A stretch of DNA of 64,000 nucleotides, from NCBI GenBank assembly GCA_965178585.1, contig OZ238267.1:2604001-2668000 (forward strand), in the 5' to 3' direction. Positions 34,941-44,930 of this stretch are shown here, in pieces. The position numbers and the translations under genes are program-made. Origin of the DNA: Marifrigoribacter sp965178585. Its GTDB lineage: Bacteria > Bacteroidota > Bacteroidia > Flavobacteriales > Flavobacteriaceae. A model generated the notes under the pieces. That model saw only the letters and a list, made by a program, of their open reading frames with translations. It ran no database searches and had not been told where the DNA came from. Positions within the stretch are counted from its first letter, which is position 1; each line of letters begins with the position of its first letter.

Positions 34941-36551
34941 TTAGTTTTTAATAACCCTCTTTGTAATTTTACCATTTACTGTAATTACATCTATAACATA
35001 AACTCCAGTTTTCCAACTTTGAGTATTTATTGATAATGTTTTAGAGAATACATTATTATTTCTTAAAACATTTTGACCTAATATATTGAAAATTGAAATT
35101 GATTCAATAACAGCATCACTTTTCACTTCCCAATTGTTAGATACTGGGTTGATAAAAAAGAAACTATTTTCTAAATCGTTATCATTTACATTTAATATTT
35201 CTTCGATAAAATTTTGAGCATAAATCTTAGAGCCATCACCCTTATCTTCAACAAAAATAGTAACACTTTGATCGTTTACAGGACTTGTAAACTGAATTCG
35301 ACTTTTATTAGCAGGATAGGTTGCTAGAGGCTTCATTTCTTCTGGCCAAACAAATTCTCCATTTTCATCTAAAAGCATGGCATGTAGAGTAGTAGGTGTT
35401 GCTCCATTATCTACACCCTCTTTAATTTGAATTAAAGGAGTCCCTCCTAGCAAATGCATTGGGCCTGCATGTACTTTTTCGTTTCCGATAGGAAAAACTT
35501 CTTTTGCATTATCTGTAAATAATCTTGCCCCCGATTCTTTATTAAACTTTTGAATATACTCCCCTTTTTCACTTTGATTAGTGTTTGTATAAGTACAAGT
35601 AGCCCATACAAATTGTGATCCTTCTTCAAAAGCAATTCTAGTCTCCATCTCAAAATTAGTTTGATTAGTGTCAAAATCAGAACCATTTATACCCCATGGT
35701 AATGTTCCGTCAGAATTTACACGTTGCAAATAAGAATCAAATCGATTATCATGATTTCCTTTGTATCCTAAATATACTGTATCTCCATCTTGCAATCCAA
35801 AATAAGGTATATTCCATTGTACTACATCACTTGACAATTGAGTAGGATTTGTCCATAGAGATTCTCCATCAGCATTGTAACGCTGACCGTAAAAAATAGA
35901 ATTAATTCCAAATGTGAGACTATGAAAAATCATCACATAATCTCCATTAGACATCTCAAATAAATTTGAAGGCATCGTATCATTTCCTCCTTCTTCAACG
36001 TTTTGTGTTGTCCCCCATATAGCATTTCCAGATGCATCATATTTTTGCATCACACTCTCGCCTCCTGGATTCCAAGATACAATAGCCTCTCCAGAAGATA
36101 AAGGCAATACAGTTACTAAGTATCCAGAACCTACTTGCACACCATTAGCCCCCCATAAATGATTTCCCTCATCATCTAATTTGAAAACATAAGCAGGGTC
36201 ACCTCCCCCAGTTCCAGTAGCTCCAATATATAGATTATCATCTGCATCTTTAGCAATACTCCAGATAACTGTAAAAGTACTCATTGGAATTTGATCACTT
36301 ACCAACATTCCATTAGGACCTAATAATTGAGATCCATCTATATCTAAAATTTGTAACCTTAATTCATAATTTGATGGTGCTGCAACAGATTCCCAGAATA
36401 CTACATATGTTTTTCCATCTGAAGTTCCTATTGCTTGCATATCTCCACCCTCCGAAGTTGCAACTAATGTATTTAAATCAGTATCTAATACCCATTGTGC
36501 ATTAATATTTAAAAAAGTAAATAAGATAACTAGTTTTAATATTGCTTTCAT
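34941..36551 (-). CDS. Secreted T9SS cargo protein at the end of the catabolic operon
   Basis: 536 aa with a signal peptide (1-18, ending NINAQ). The body (20-445) has repeated beta-rich sequence with SDGKTYVVFWESVA, DADDNLYIGATGTGG, YLVTVLPLSSGEAIVSWNPG and other propeller-like strands. The final 80 residues form a T9SS type A domain (FFFINPVSNNWEVKS to ITKRVIKN). It follows the E1 gene by 9 bases on the same strand with no visible terminator between, so it is probably the last gene of the operon. A secreted protein at this place is unexpected; no enzyme motif was seen. Confidence 0.83.
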   Translation of the reverse strand: MKAILKLVILFTFLNINAQWVLDTDLNTLVATSEGGDMQAIGTSDGKTYVVFWESVAAPSNYELRLQILDIDGSQLLGPNGMLVSDQIPMSTFTVIWSIAKDADDNLYIGATGTGGGDPAYVFKLDDEGNHLWGANGVQVGSGYLVTVLPLSSGEAIVSWNPGGESVMQKYDASGNAIWGTTQNVEEGGNDTMPSNLFEMSNGDYVMIFHSLTFGINSIFYGQRYNADGESLWTNPTQLSSDVVQWNIPYFGLQDGDTVYLGYKGNHDNRFDSYLQRVNSDGTLPWGINGSDFDTNQTNFEMETRIAFEEGSQFVWATCTYTNTNQSEKGEYIQKFNKESGARLFTDNAKEVFPIGNEKVHAGPMHLLGGTPLIQIKEGVDNGATPTTLHAMLLDENGEFVWPEEMKPLATYPANKSRIQFTSPVNDQSVTIFVEDKGDGSKIYAQNFIEEILNVNDNDLENSFFFINPVSNNWEVKSDAVIESISIFNILGQNVLRNNNVFSKTLSINTQSWKTGVYVIDVITVNGKITKRVIKN

Positions 36552-36560
36552 AAACTTGGT

Positions 36561-38645
36561 TTAATAGTTCAAAATTTCTTTAATTTTTACTTTCACTTTT
36601 TCTGTAGAAGGAATCATGGTTTGCTCAAGAGTAGAATTTAAAGGAATAGCCGGCATATTTTCACTTCCAATGATCATTACTGGCGCATCTAATTCTCTAA
36701 AACATTCTTCTTGTATTCTACCTTGTAAAGCTCTTGAAAAACTATTTTCTGATGGCTCTTCGGTCACTACTAAACATTTGCCACACTTCTTTACTGAATT
36801 AAATACCGTTTCATAATCTAATGGATGCAATGTTCTTAAATCGACTATTTCAATTTTATTTTGCATCCCTAATTCTTCAGATGCATTCATAGCCCAATGC
36901 ACTCCCATACCGTAAGTTATAATAGCTAATGTTTCTTCTTCCTCTTGTTTCCATATTTCTTGTAACACCCAAGCTTTTCCAAAAGGTAAGACATAGTCTT
37001 CCGCAGGTTCTACTGAGGTTGCTCCTTTTGTCCCAGGAACCTTACTCCAATACAAACCTTTATGCTCCAAAATCACTACAGGATTTGGATCGTAATAAGC
37101 AGCTTTCATTAACCCTTTTAAGTCAGCTCCATTGCTTGGATACGCAATTTTAATTCCTCTAATATTAGCTACAACACTTTCTACAGATGATGAATGATAA
37201 GGACCACCACTTCCATAAGCACCAATAGGCACTCTTAAAATCATAGATACTGGCCATTTTCCATTGGATAAATAACAAGACCTACTAACTTCGGTAAATA
37301 ATTGATTTAAGCCTGGCCAAATATAATCTGCAAACTGAACCTCAACAATTGGTTTTAATCCTACTGCACTCATCCCTACTGTGCTTCCAACAATAAATGC
37401 TTCTTGTATAGCGGTGTTAAAAACACGATGATCACCAAATTTTTGAGCCAAAGTTGCTGCTTCTCTAAAAACTCCACCTAATCTTCCCCCTACATCTTGA
37501 CCATACACTAAACATTCCTTGTGTTTAGCCATTAATTCTTCTATGGCAAATAAAGCGCAATCTACCATCACCACTTTATCAGCATTTTTGGGTGTTCTTT
37601 CTCCTACTTCTTCTAAAATAGTAGTAGGCTCAAAATCATGGGTAAATAAATCTTCAGGTTTTGGGTCTTCAGCCTTTAAAGCTTTTATTAAATCCTTTTT
37701 TACTGTTTCAATAGCCGAAGCCTCTATTTCATCTATTTCATTTTTAGAAAAACCATTATCCAATAATAGTTGTTTCATTTTTGGATAAGGATCTCTACTT
37801 TTTGCTTCATCTAAATCATCACGATACCACTCCATTCGAACACCAGAGGTGTGGTGGTTTAATAATGGTACTTTTGCATGAACTAAAAAAGGTCGTCTTT
37901 CAGTTCTGATAGTATCTATAACCTTTTTTAAAATATCATAAGATTCTTCAAAATTGGTTCCATCTATAGATATTGCCTCTAGTCCTTTAAAACCTTTGGC
38001 GTATTCATAAGCATCTTGTGCTCGTGTCTCTTCTGCGGTTGCCGAAATATCCCAACCATTATCTTGAACTAAATATAATATAGGAAGTTGCTTTAAAGCT
38101 GCCATTTGAAAAGCTTCAGCTATTTCCCCTTCAGTTACAGAGGCATCACCTAAAGAACAAACTGTAATAGGTCGGTTTTCATCTAACGTATTAAATATTT
38201 TAGTATCTGACTTTGAATCTACCAATTCTTTATACTGCATTCCCATTGCAACACCCGTAGCAGGAATGGTTTGCATACCTGTAGCAGAACTTTGATGAGG
38301 AATTTTAGGCTTATCATCATCTTTCAAACTAGGGTGACTATAATAGGTTCTACCTCCTGAAAATGGATCTTCCTTTTTTGCTAATACTTGAAGCATTAAC
38401 TCATAAGGAGTCATTCCAAAAGCCAAAAGCATCGAATCGTCTCGATAATAGGGAAATGCATAATCTTGAGGTAATAATTGCATTCCTAAAGCAGTCTGAA
38501 TTACCTCATGACCTCTTGAGGTTGCATGTACATACTTAGAAACTTCTTTAAAATTAGCTTCATATTCCTCTGTCATCGCTTTAGCTGTACAAAGGTTTGA
38601 AAACCCCTTTTTTAAAATTATTTTATCTATAGAACTCTTTTTCAA
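36561..38645 (-). CDS. 2-oxoacid dehydrogenase E1, fused alpha-beta subunits (branched-chain type)
   Basis: 694 aa. Residues 1-340 are the thiamine-diphosphate E1 alpha part with GDASVTEGEIAEAFQMAALK and LVQDNGW forming the ThDP motif, plus RTYYSHPSLKDD and HHTSGVRMEWYRDDL. Residues 350-694 are the E1 beta transketolase part: CLVYGQDVGGRLGGVFREAA, EVQFADYIWPGLNQ, PIGAYGSGGPYHSSS and the C-terminal domain with VDLRTLHPLDYETV. It decarboxylates a 2-oxoacid and passes the acyl group to the E2 lipoyl arm. By family the substrates are branched-chain 2-oxoacids; in this operon phenylpyruvate is a good candidate (inference). The order E2, aminotransferase, E1 runs in the operon direction with gaps of 35-37 bases. 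Confidence 0.9.
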   Translation of the reverse strand: MKKSSIDKIILKKGFSNLCTAKAMTEEYEANFKEVSKYVHATSRGHEVIQTALGMQLLPQDYAFPYYRDDSMLLAFGMTPYELMLQVLAKKEDPFSGGRTYYSHPSLKDDDKPKIPHQSSATGMQTIPATGVAMGMQYKELVDSKSDTKIFNTLDENRPITVCSLGDASVTEGEIAEAFQMAALKQLPILYLVQDNGWDISATAEETRAQDAYEYAKGFKGLEAISIDGTNFEESYDILKKVIDTIRTERRPFLVHAKVPLLNHHTSGVRMEWYRDDLDEAKSRDPYPKMKQLLLDNGFSKNEIDEIEASAIETVKKDLIKALKAEDPKPEDLFTHDFEPTTILEEVGERTPKNADKVVMVDCALFAIEELMAKHKECLVYGQDVGGRLGGVFREAATLAQKFGDHRVFNTAIQEAFIVGSTVGMSAVGLKPIVEVQFADYIWPGLNQLFTEVSRSCYLSNGKWPVSMILRVPIGAYGSGGPYHSSSVESVVANIRGIKIAYPSNGADLKGLMKAAYYDPNPVVILEHKGLYWSKVPGTKGATSVEPAEDYVLPFGKAWVLQEIWKQEEEETLAIITYGMGVHWAMNASEELGMQNKIEIVDLRTLHPLDYETVFNSVKKCGKCLVVTEEPSENSFSRALQGRIQEECFRELDAPVMIIGSENMPAIPLNSTLEQTMIPSTEKVKVKIKEILNY

Positions 38646-38682
38646 TGAATTTTATTTTTGACTAACTTCTTTAATAATATTA

Positions 38683-39735
38683 CTAAACAACTGGAACCAT
38701 CCAACCAAAAGGATCTTCAACTTCTCCAATTTTAATTCCATTCAAGGTATTATTAACATCTTCTGCAACAGGACTATTATTAGAAACATGAATAACTCCT
38801 TCATCAGTTCCTATTTCTTGAATATAAGCAATACCCACTGCTGTCCCTGTACCAAATGCTTCTTCTAAAGAGCCATTTTCTGAGGCTTCTTTTACTTCAT
38901 CTATCGTAATAGGTCTTTCAGTAACTTCAAATTCTTTATGTCTTAATAAATCAATGACACTCATTCTAGTAATACCATCTAAAATAGATCCATCTCTTTT
39001 TGGAGTAATTATTTTCCCATTAATCTTAAAAAAGATGTTCATGGTACCTACTTCTTCAATGTATTTATGCTCAGCAGCATCTAACCAAAGAACTTGGTTA
39101 TATCCTTTTGCTTTTGCTTTTTCTGTTGGTAAAATAGCCGCTGCATAATTTCCAGCTGCTTTAGCTTCACCCGTTCCTCCATGGGCAGCTCTAATAAATT
39201 TTTTCTCAGCAAAAAGTTTAATTCTTTCACTAAAATAAGGTCCTGCTGGAGAACAGATAATGATAAACTTATAGCTAGTTGCAGCTCTCATTCCTATAAA
39301 ATGCTCGTCTGCATACATAAATGGACGTAAGTACATCGCACTTCCTTTTTTCTTAGGTATCCATTCTTTATCAAGATTTACCAATTGCTTTAATCCTTCA
39401 GAAAATATTTCTTCTGGAAGTTCAGGCATTCCCATTCTTACTGCACTTGTATTTAACCTTGCAGCATTTTTTGCAGGCCTAAATAACAATGGTTCTCCTT
39501 TATCGTTTAATGTTGCCTTCATACCTTCAAATATGGCTTGGCCATAATGCAATGCCATCGTAGCAGGATGAGTTGGCATATATTGCATGGGAATAATTCG
39601 AGGGTTATTCCAGGTACCATTTTCATAATCACATATAAACATATGATCAGTAAAAATTTTTCCTAAGGGAATATTATCAAAATCTAATTCACTTAGTTTT
39701 GAATTCTCTGTTTTTGTAATTTTTATAGTTTCCAT
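38683..39735 (-). CDS. ilvE: Branched-chain amino acid aminotransferase
   Basis: 350 aa, fold type IV PLP enzyme. It contains ALHYGQAIFEGMKA, YLRPFMYADEHFIGM, the segment HGGTGEAKAAGNYAA holding the PLP Lys (around residue 193), and LDAAEHKYIEEVGTMN plus GTGTAVGIAYIQ. It interconverts branched-chain amino acids and their 2-oxoacids; some family members also accept phenylalanine. Placed between E1 and E2 genes, it would supply the dehydrogenase with substrate, that is act in catabolism, though a role in biosynthesis is not excluded. Confidence 0.92.
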   Translation of the reverse strand: METIKITKTENSKLSELDFDNIPLGKIFTDHMFICDYENGTWNNPRIIPMQYMPTHPATMALHYGQAIFEGMKATLNDKGEPLLFRPAKNAARLNTSAVRMGMPELPEEIFSEGLKQLVNLDKEWIPKKKGSAMYLRPFMYADEHFIGMRAATSYKFIIICSPAGPYFSERIKLFAEKKFIRAAHGGTGEAKAAGNYAAAILPTEKAKAKGYNQVLWLDAAEHKYIEEVGTMNIFFKINGKIITPKRDGSILDGITRMSVIDLLRHKEFEVTERPITIDEVKEASENGSLEEAFGTGTAVGIAYIQEIGTDEGVIHVSNNSPVAEDVNNTLNGIKIGEVEDPFGWMVPVV

Positions 39736-39770
39736 TGCTTTTATTTTATCTTAATACAAGATTTATATAG

Positions 39771-41054
39771 TTATAATTTTCTTTTTGTGTCGAAATTCTC
39801 AAGATTATCTGCAATTCTTTTTAAGAAAGAACCTGCTAAAAATCCATCTACAATTCGATGGTCAAATGAAAGAGAAAGGTACATCATATGACGTATTTCA
39901 ATAGTATCCCCTTCTGGTCGTTCCATTACTTCAGCTCTTTTCTTTATAATACCTGTGGCTAAAATTGCTGCTTCTGGCTGATTAATAATTGGAGTCCCCA
40001 TTACTGAACCAAAAGTTCCAACATTCGATATAGTGAAGGTACTACCCATCATATCATCTGCTTTTAACTTATTTTCTCTTGCTTTTAAAGAAAGAGAATT
40101 AATGTCTGAAGCTAATTCTTTTAAATTCTTTTTATCAGCATTTTTTACTACAGGAACTATTAAGTTTCCAGACGGTAAAGCTGTTGCCATACCCACATTT
40201 ATTTCTTCTTTTACAATAATATTTTTTCCATCTAATGAAGAATTAATCATTGGAAAATCTACAATTGCTTTAGCAACTGCTTCAATAAATAAGGGTGTAA
40301 ACGTTAATTTTTGATTGTGTTTTTTATGAAACTCAATTTTAGCTTGATTTCTCCATTGCACCATTTCAGTTAAATCTGCTTCCACATATGCAGTAACGTG
40401 AGGAGAAGTATGCTTACTAAAAACCATTCGATCTGCAATCATTTGGCGCATACGATCCATTTCAACAATCTTCCCAGTCCCTTTATCAAATTTTAAATCA
40501 GGAACTTTAAAACCACTGTCTGATGAAACTGGTTGTGCATATTTAAAAGGTCGGCCTTCCTCTATATAACTCATTAAGTCACTTTTTCTTAGACGACCTT
40601 CATTTCCTGTAACAGGAATTCGAGCTAATTCTTCGAAACTAATATGGTTTTCTTTTGCTATGCTTACAACAAGAGGAGAAAAGAACAAATTTGAGTTGGC
40701 TACTTTAAATTCTCCTTGTTGAATTTTTCTAGTCGGTTTTTTTGTTGTTTTACTTTTGCTTTTTGAAGAATCTTTTTTCTGAATCTTTTTATCTTTAGGA
40801 ATTGAAACTTTCCCATCAGTTTTTATAATCGCAATCGTTTCACCAATATTGATGACATCGTTTTGCTTAAATAATATTTCAGAAACAACACCCGAAACCA
40901 ATGAAGGAACTTCAGAGTCTACTTTATCAGTAGCGACTTCTAATAAAATCTCATCTTCTTCAATGGCATCACCAACATTTTTAAACCATTTAATAATAGC
41001 TGCTTCGGTAATACTTTCGCCAAGTTTTGGCATTTTAAATTTATATTCGGACAT
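39771..41054 (-). CDS. 2-oxoacid dehydrogenase dihydrolipoyl acyltransferase (E2)
   Basis: 427 aa. A lipoyl domain (1-75; lipoylated Lys44 in VATDKVDSEV) is followed by a Lys/Ser-rich linker (85-115), a peripheral subunit-binding domain (about 122-165: FFSPLVVSIAKENHISFEEL) and the acyltransferase core (195-427) with MATALPSGNLIVPVVKNAD and the catalytic SFDHRIVDG. It forms the core of the branched-chain (or related) 2-oxoacid dehydrogenase complex with the E1 encoded at 36561. No E3 (dihydrolipoamide dehydrogenase) gene is in the window. It starts 3 bases after paaY. Confidence 0.93.
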   Translation of the reverse strand: MSEYKFKMPKLGESITEAAIIKWFKNVGDAIEEDEILLEVATDKVDSEVPSLVSGVVSEILFKQNDVINIGETIAIIKTDGKVSIPKDKKIQKKDSSKSKSKTTKKPTRKIQQGEFKVANSNLFFSPLVVSIAKENHISFEELARIPVTGNEGRLRKSDLMSYIEEGRPFKYAQPVSSDSGFKVPDLKFDKGTGKIVEMDRMRQMIADRMVFSKHTSPHVTAYVEADLTEMVQWRNQAKIEFHKKHNQKLTFTPLFIEAVAKAIVDFPMINSSLDGKNIIVKEEINVGMATALPSGNLIVPVVKNADKKNLKELASDINSLSLKARENKLKADDMMGSTFTISNVGTFGSVMGTPIINQPEAAILATGIIKKRAEVMERPEGDTIEIRHMMYLSLSFDHRIVDGFLAGSFLKRIADNLENFDTKRKL

Positions 41055-41057
41055 TCT

Positions 41058-41669
41058 TTATTGTCTTTCTACTTTATTATTTTTTATCTCAGCTAGAGTT
41101 TTATAAAAATCCTCTTGAATAGGTCTGTTTTTAGGAATTTCTCTAAGTGGTTCTACTTCTTGCATGCTTTCATGGCAATCTTTTGGCAATTGCTGATACA
41201 ACTTAGTTCCTGCTGATTTCCAATTAATCATTTCATCTGAAACTTCTTTAATCACTTTTGCAGGATTTCCTACTATTAAACTTCTATATGGAAATACAGA
41301 TTCAGCCTTTACAAAAGCCATAGCTCCTACTATACATTCATCTCCAATAGTGGCGTCATCCATAATCACACTATTCATTCCAACTAAACAATTTCTTCCC
41401 AAGTTCGCTCCATGAATAATAGCTCCATGACCTATATGTGACCCCTCTTTTAAAACTATAGTTTTACCAGGGAACATATGAACGGTACAGTTTTCCTGTA
41501 CGTTAACACCATCTTCCAGAATAATCTCTCCCCAATCTCCTCTAATTGCAGCTCCAGGCCCTATGTAACAGTTTTTTCCAATAATTACATTACCTGTAAC
41601 AGCTGCTAATGGGTGTACAAAACTACTTTTATGTACAACTGGAATATGTCCTTTGAAGCTATAAAACAT
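41058..41669 (-). CDS. paaY: Hexapeptide-repeat protein, PaaY-type
   Basis: 203 aa left-handed beta-helix protein (gamma carbonic anhydrase-like): HPLAAVTGNVIIGKNCYIGP, AAIRGDWGEIILEDGVNVQE, HIGHGAIIHGANLGRNCLVG and VPKD-free helical C-terminus. The His residues that bind zinc in this fold are present (HMF, HIGHG). In other bacteria PaaY is a thioesterase-like accessory of phenylacetate catabolism. Position directly after the enoyl-CoA hydratase gene in the paa operon supports the name. Confidence 0.85.
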   Translation of the reverse strand: MFYSFKGHIPVVHKSSFVHPLAAVTGNVIIGKNCYIGPGAAIRGDWGEIILEDGVNVQENCTVHMFPGKTIVLKEGSHIGHGAIIHGANLGRNCLVGMNSVIMDDATIGDECIVGAMAFVKAESVFPYRSLIVGNPAKVIKEVSDEMINWKSAGTKLYQQLPKDCHESMQEVEPLREIPKNRPIQEDFYKTLAEIKNNKVERQ

Positions 41670-42422
41670 TTATTTAAATTTCTTTAAAGTATCTTTTGTA
41701 AAATCTGACAAAACTAATCTTCCACTAATGGCAGCACGTTCTGCTAACAATTCATCCCAATCTTCTGTTCCTCTCCAAAAAACCTTTTTCATTTCTTTCA
41801 TTGCTTCAGTATTGTACTTACATAGGTTTTTAGCAAAAAGTTCTATCGCATCATCCATATCATTAGTACTTTCAAATATTTGAGCAAATAATCCTTTTTG
41901 TTTTGCCCATTCTGCACTGTAAAATGAATTGGCATCGATAGCTATTTGTGACATACCGCTCAATCCTAGTTTTCTTTCAACAGCAGGTCCTACAACAAAT
42001 GGACCTATACCTACATTTAATTCACTCAATTTTATTGAAGCAAATTTGGTTGCCATACAATAATCGGTAGCTGAAGCTATACCAACTCCACCACCTACTG
42101 TTTTTCCTTGTATTCTTCCAATAATAAATTTTGGGCATTTTCGCATTGCATTAATCACATTTGCAAAACCTGAAAAGAATACTTTCCCTGTTTTAGCATC
42201 ATTAATGCTAATTAGCTCCTCAAAACTGGCACCTGCACAAAAAGTACGTTCCCCTCCACTTTTTAAAACAATTACTTTTACCTCTTCATTTTCTCCAGCT
42301 TCTTTAATTGTATTAGCTAGGTTTGCTAATATTTCTCCAGGCAAGCTATTATGTGAAGGGTGAAAAAACTCGATAGTTTCAACACCTTGGTTGATTGTAT
42401 TTTTTACGTATGCTTCTTTCAT
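41670..42422 (-). CDS. Enoyl-CoA hydratase/isomerase family protein, PaaF candidate
   Basis: 250-aa crotonase. The oxyanion-hole segments are ERTFCAGASFEELISI and IQGKTVGGGVGIASATDYCM, with Glu candidates in LSELNVGIGP and GPAVERKLG. With paaG encoded separately at 48651, this one is the likely hydratase of the 2,3-dehydroadipyl-CoA step, but the sequence differs from typical PaaF in several core positions, so the gene symbol is withheld. It abuts paaY (no gap) and follows paaZ by 2 bases. Confidence 0.83.
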   Translation of the reverse strand: MKEAYVKNTINQGVETIEFFHPSHNSLPGEILANLANTIKEAGENEEVKVIVLKSGGERTFCAGASFEELISINDAKTGKVFFSGFANVINAMRKCPKFIIGRIQGKTVGGGVGIASATDYCMATKFASIKLSELNVGIGPFVVGPAVERKLGLSGMSQIAIDANSFYSAEWAKQKGLFAQIFESTNDMDDAIELFAKNLCKYNTEAMKEMKKVFWRGTEDWDELLAERAAISGRLVLSDFTKDTLKKFK

Positions 42423-42424
42423 AA

Positions 42425-44920
42425 TTATAGTAATCCAAATTGTTTGAAGTGATGATTTAAGTGCTTACGCTCTAATAAGTACCAATCATATTTTTCTAAT
42501 TTTCCAAATACTACATTTTTCAATAATGCATCTGGGTTTTCTTTATAAAAGTTTAAATATTGCTCTCTGGCTTCTAAAAATTTCAACTTTGCTATTTGTA
42601 AATTTTCATGTTTTAAATCCTCTAACTGACCTTTTTTATGCATAGGAAAATCATATCCAGGTTCCATTGGAACATAATTATATAATGAGTCTTGAACTTT
42701 TTCAATGTATTTTTCAGGAGTAGCAATTTCAAAATCTTGAATTTCTCCTGAGGCTATTCGATAGGTCAATTCTATATGTTCCAACATATGTTGTGGGCTT
42801 AAAATTCCCCATTTTGGTTTTGAATCTTCTTTTAATTTATTCAAACATTCTGAAATTTTTTCTGAAGTCATTTCAACAAAAACCGTTTGCTTTTTCTGAA
42901 CCATTGTTAAAATAGTGGCAATAGCAACCAATTCATCTTCAACATCAAAAACCTCAACATACCATTTTACAATACCACTAGGGTGCTCTTTTCCGCGTTC
43001 ATCACGATCTATTTTTTGCTTACAGGTTAATCGAACATAAATAGTATCATTATGATATATAGGTCTTAGAAAACGACAATCTTCTAATCCGTAATTTGCA
43101 GCAACAGGACCTTTATTAGGGTATACAAACAAACCAGCTGCAGCAGCTATAATAAAGTAACCGTGAGCAGTACGTTTTTCGAAAATACTTCCATCCAGTG
43201 ATGTAATATCAGTATGTGCATAAAAATGATCCCAAGTAAGGTTTGCAAAGTTCACAATATCGCCATCGGTGATAGTCCTCTTATGTGTTTTAAGTGACAT
43301 TCCTGGTTCTATATCTTCCCAATGATATGCGAATGGGTGCTTGTCAATTTCTTTATAAGCTCCTTTTGGCTGATAAATACCTGTGATTTCTGTTAAAGTA
43401 GTAGGCGAACCTTGAATTGCACAACGTTGTAAATAATGTTTAACACCTCGCATACCTCCCATTTCTTCGCCTCCACCTGCTCTACCTGGACCTCCGTGTA
43501 CTAAGGTTGGTAATGGAGAACCATGACCAGTACTTTCTTTTGCATTTTCACGATTTAAAACTAATATTCTTCCGTGATGAGTTGCTGCTTCAACAACATA
43601 TTCCTTCGCTACTTTATCACTATTAGTTACAATTGAAGATACTAACGACCCTTTCCCTAGGTGAGCTAAATGAATAGCTTCATCTAAAGATTTATATGGC
43701 ATTAAGGTACTTACAGGCCCAAATGCTTCAATATCATGAATTCCTGTATTTGTAAATGGATGGTTCTCTCTTAATAAAATAGGAGCAAGAAAAGCTCCAT
43801 CTTCTGCGTTTGCTCCTATTGTAGAAACCTCATCTAAATCACCATAAACTATTTGAGCCGTTTTTGTTAACTCTCCAACACGTTCTTTTACTTCTTCTAC
43901 TTGATCTTTACTTACCAAAGCACCCATTCTCACTTCTTTTAATCTTGGGTCTCCAATGGTTACTTTTTCTAATTGTTGTCCTATTGCAATTTGAACATTA
44001 TCTATTAATTTTTCTGGTACAATTATTCTTCGGATTGCGGTACATTTTTGACCACATTTAACGGTCATTTCTTTACGCACTTCTTTTATGAATATGTCAA
44101 ATTCTGGTGTCCCTGGAACTCCATCTTCACCTAATATACATGCATTTAAAGAATCTGCTTCCATATTAAAAGGTACCGATTCATTTATTACTCTAGGATG
44201 AGATTTTAGCATTCTACCTGTATCAGCAGAACCTGTAAAAGTTACTACATCTTGAGATTCAACTGAGTCTAAAATACTCCTAGCCGAACCCGATATTAAT
44301 TGCAAAGATCCTTCTGGTAATATATTAGAAGCGATGATCTCTCTTACTACTGCTTCTGTTAAAAAAGAAGTGTTGGTTGCGGGTTTTACAATTGCTGGAA
44401 CTCCAGCCATCCAATTAACTGCACATTTTTCTAACATTCCCCAAACTGGAAAGTTAAAAGCATTGATATGAATAGCTACTCCTCTTTTTGGAACCAAAAT
44501 ATGATGAGCCATAAAACGTCCACCTCTTGACAAGTCTATTGGTTCCCCTTCCACATGATACGATTGATTTGGGAATAATTTTCTTAAAGATGCATTTGCA
44601 AATAAATTACCAAAACCACCTTCAATATCAATCCAACTATCCACTTTCGTAGCACCCGTTCGATAACTAATATCATAAAAATGTTGTTTCTTTTTAATTA
44701 AATAAAAAGCTAATTTTTTGAGCATATTTCCACGCTCTTGAAAAGTCATTTTACGTAAAGCTTCTCCTTTAACTCTTCCATAATGTAGTACTTCTGACAA
44801 GTCAAATCCCGAGGTATCAGATAAGGCTACAATTTCACCTGTAACGGCATCATACATAGGAACTCCTTCTCCCTTACCATACACCCATTGTCCATTAATA
44901 TAACTTTCTAATTTTTTCAT
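42425..44920 (-). CDS. paaZ: PaaZ oxepin-CoA hydrolase / aldehyde dehydrogenase with extra C-terminal DinB-like domain
   Basis: 831 aa, about 150 longer than the usual PaaZ. Residues 1-515 are the aldehyde dehydrogenase part, with Glu in NMEADSLNAC and the nucleophile Cys in KCGQKCTAIRR. Residues about 530-680 are the MaoC-like hydratase, with Asp and His in YAHTDITSLDGSIFEKRTAH. It opens the oxepin ring and oxidises the resulting aldehyde. Residues 685-831 are an added module: PKWGILSPQHMLEHIELTYR and a terminal LNHHFKQFGL, the His pattern of DinB-like DUF1569 proteins. That domain's role here is unknown. The neighbours are a thiolase (10 bases upstream) and an enoyl-CoA hydratase. Confidence 0.94.
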   Translation of the reverse strand: MKKLESYINGQWVYGKGEGVPMYDAVTGEIVALSDTSGFDLSEVLHYGRVKGEALRKMTFQERGNMLKKLAFYLIKKKQHFYDISYRTGATKVDSWIDIEGGFGNLFANASLRKLFPNQSYHVEGEPIDLSRGGRFMAHHILVPKRGVAIHINAFNFPVWGMLEKCAVNWMAGVPAIVKPATNTSFLTEAVVREIIASNILPEGSLQLISGSARSILDSVESQDVVTFTGSADTGRMLKSHPRVINESVPFNMEADSLNACILGEDGVPGTPEFDIFIKEVRKEMTVKCGQKCTAIRRIIVPEKLIDNVQIAIGQQLEKVTIGDPRLKEVRMGALVSKDQVEEVKERVGELTKTAQIVYGDLDEVSTIGANAEDGAFLAPILLRENHPFTNTGIHDIEAFGPVSTLMPYKSLDEAIHLAHLGKGSLVSSIVTNSDKVAKEYVVEAATHHGRILVLNRENAKESTGHGSPLPTLVHGGPGRAGGGEEMGGMRGVKHYLQRCAIQGSPTTLTEITGIYQPKGAYKEIDKHPFAYHWEDIEPGMSLKTHKRTITDGDIVNFANLTWDHFYAHTDITSLDGSIFEKRTAHGYFIIAAAAGLFVYPNKGPVAANYGLEDCRFLRPIYHNDTIYVRLTCKQKIDRDERGKEHPSGIVKWYVEVFDVEDELVAIATILTMVQKKQTVFVEMTSEKISECLNKLKEDSKPKWGILSPQHMLEHIELTYRIASGEIQDFEIATPEKYIEKVQDSLYNYVPMEPGYDFPMHKKGQLEDLKHENLQIAKLKFLEAREQYLNFYKENPDALLKNVVFGKLEKYDWYLLERKHLNHHFKQFGLL

Positions 44921-44930
44921 AACTAAAGAC

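Noticed and set aside
36561..38645. Frameshift or misassembly joining two E1 genes
   Set aside because: The alpha and beta parts are in one continuous frame with a sensible linker; fused E1 proteins are known in Bacteroidota.
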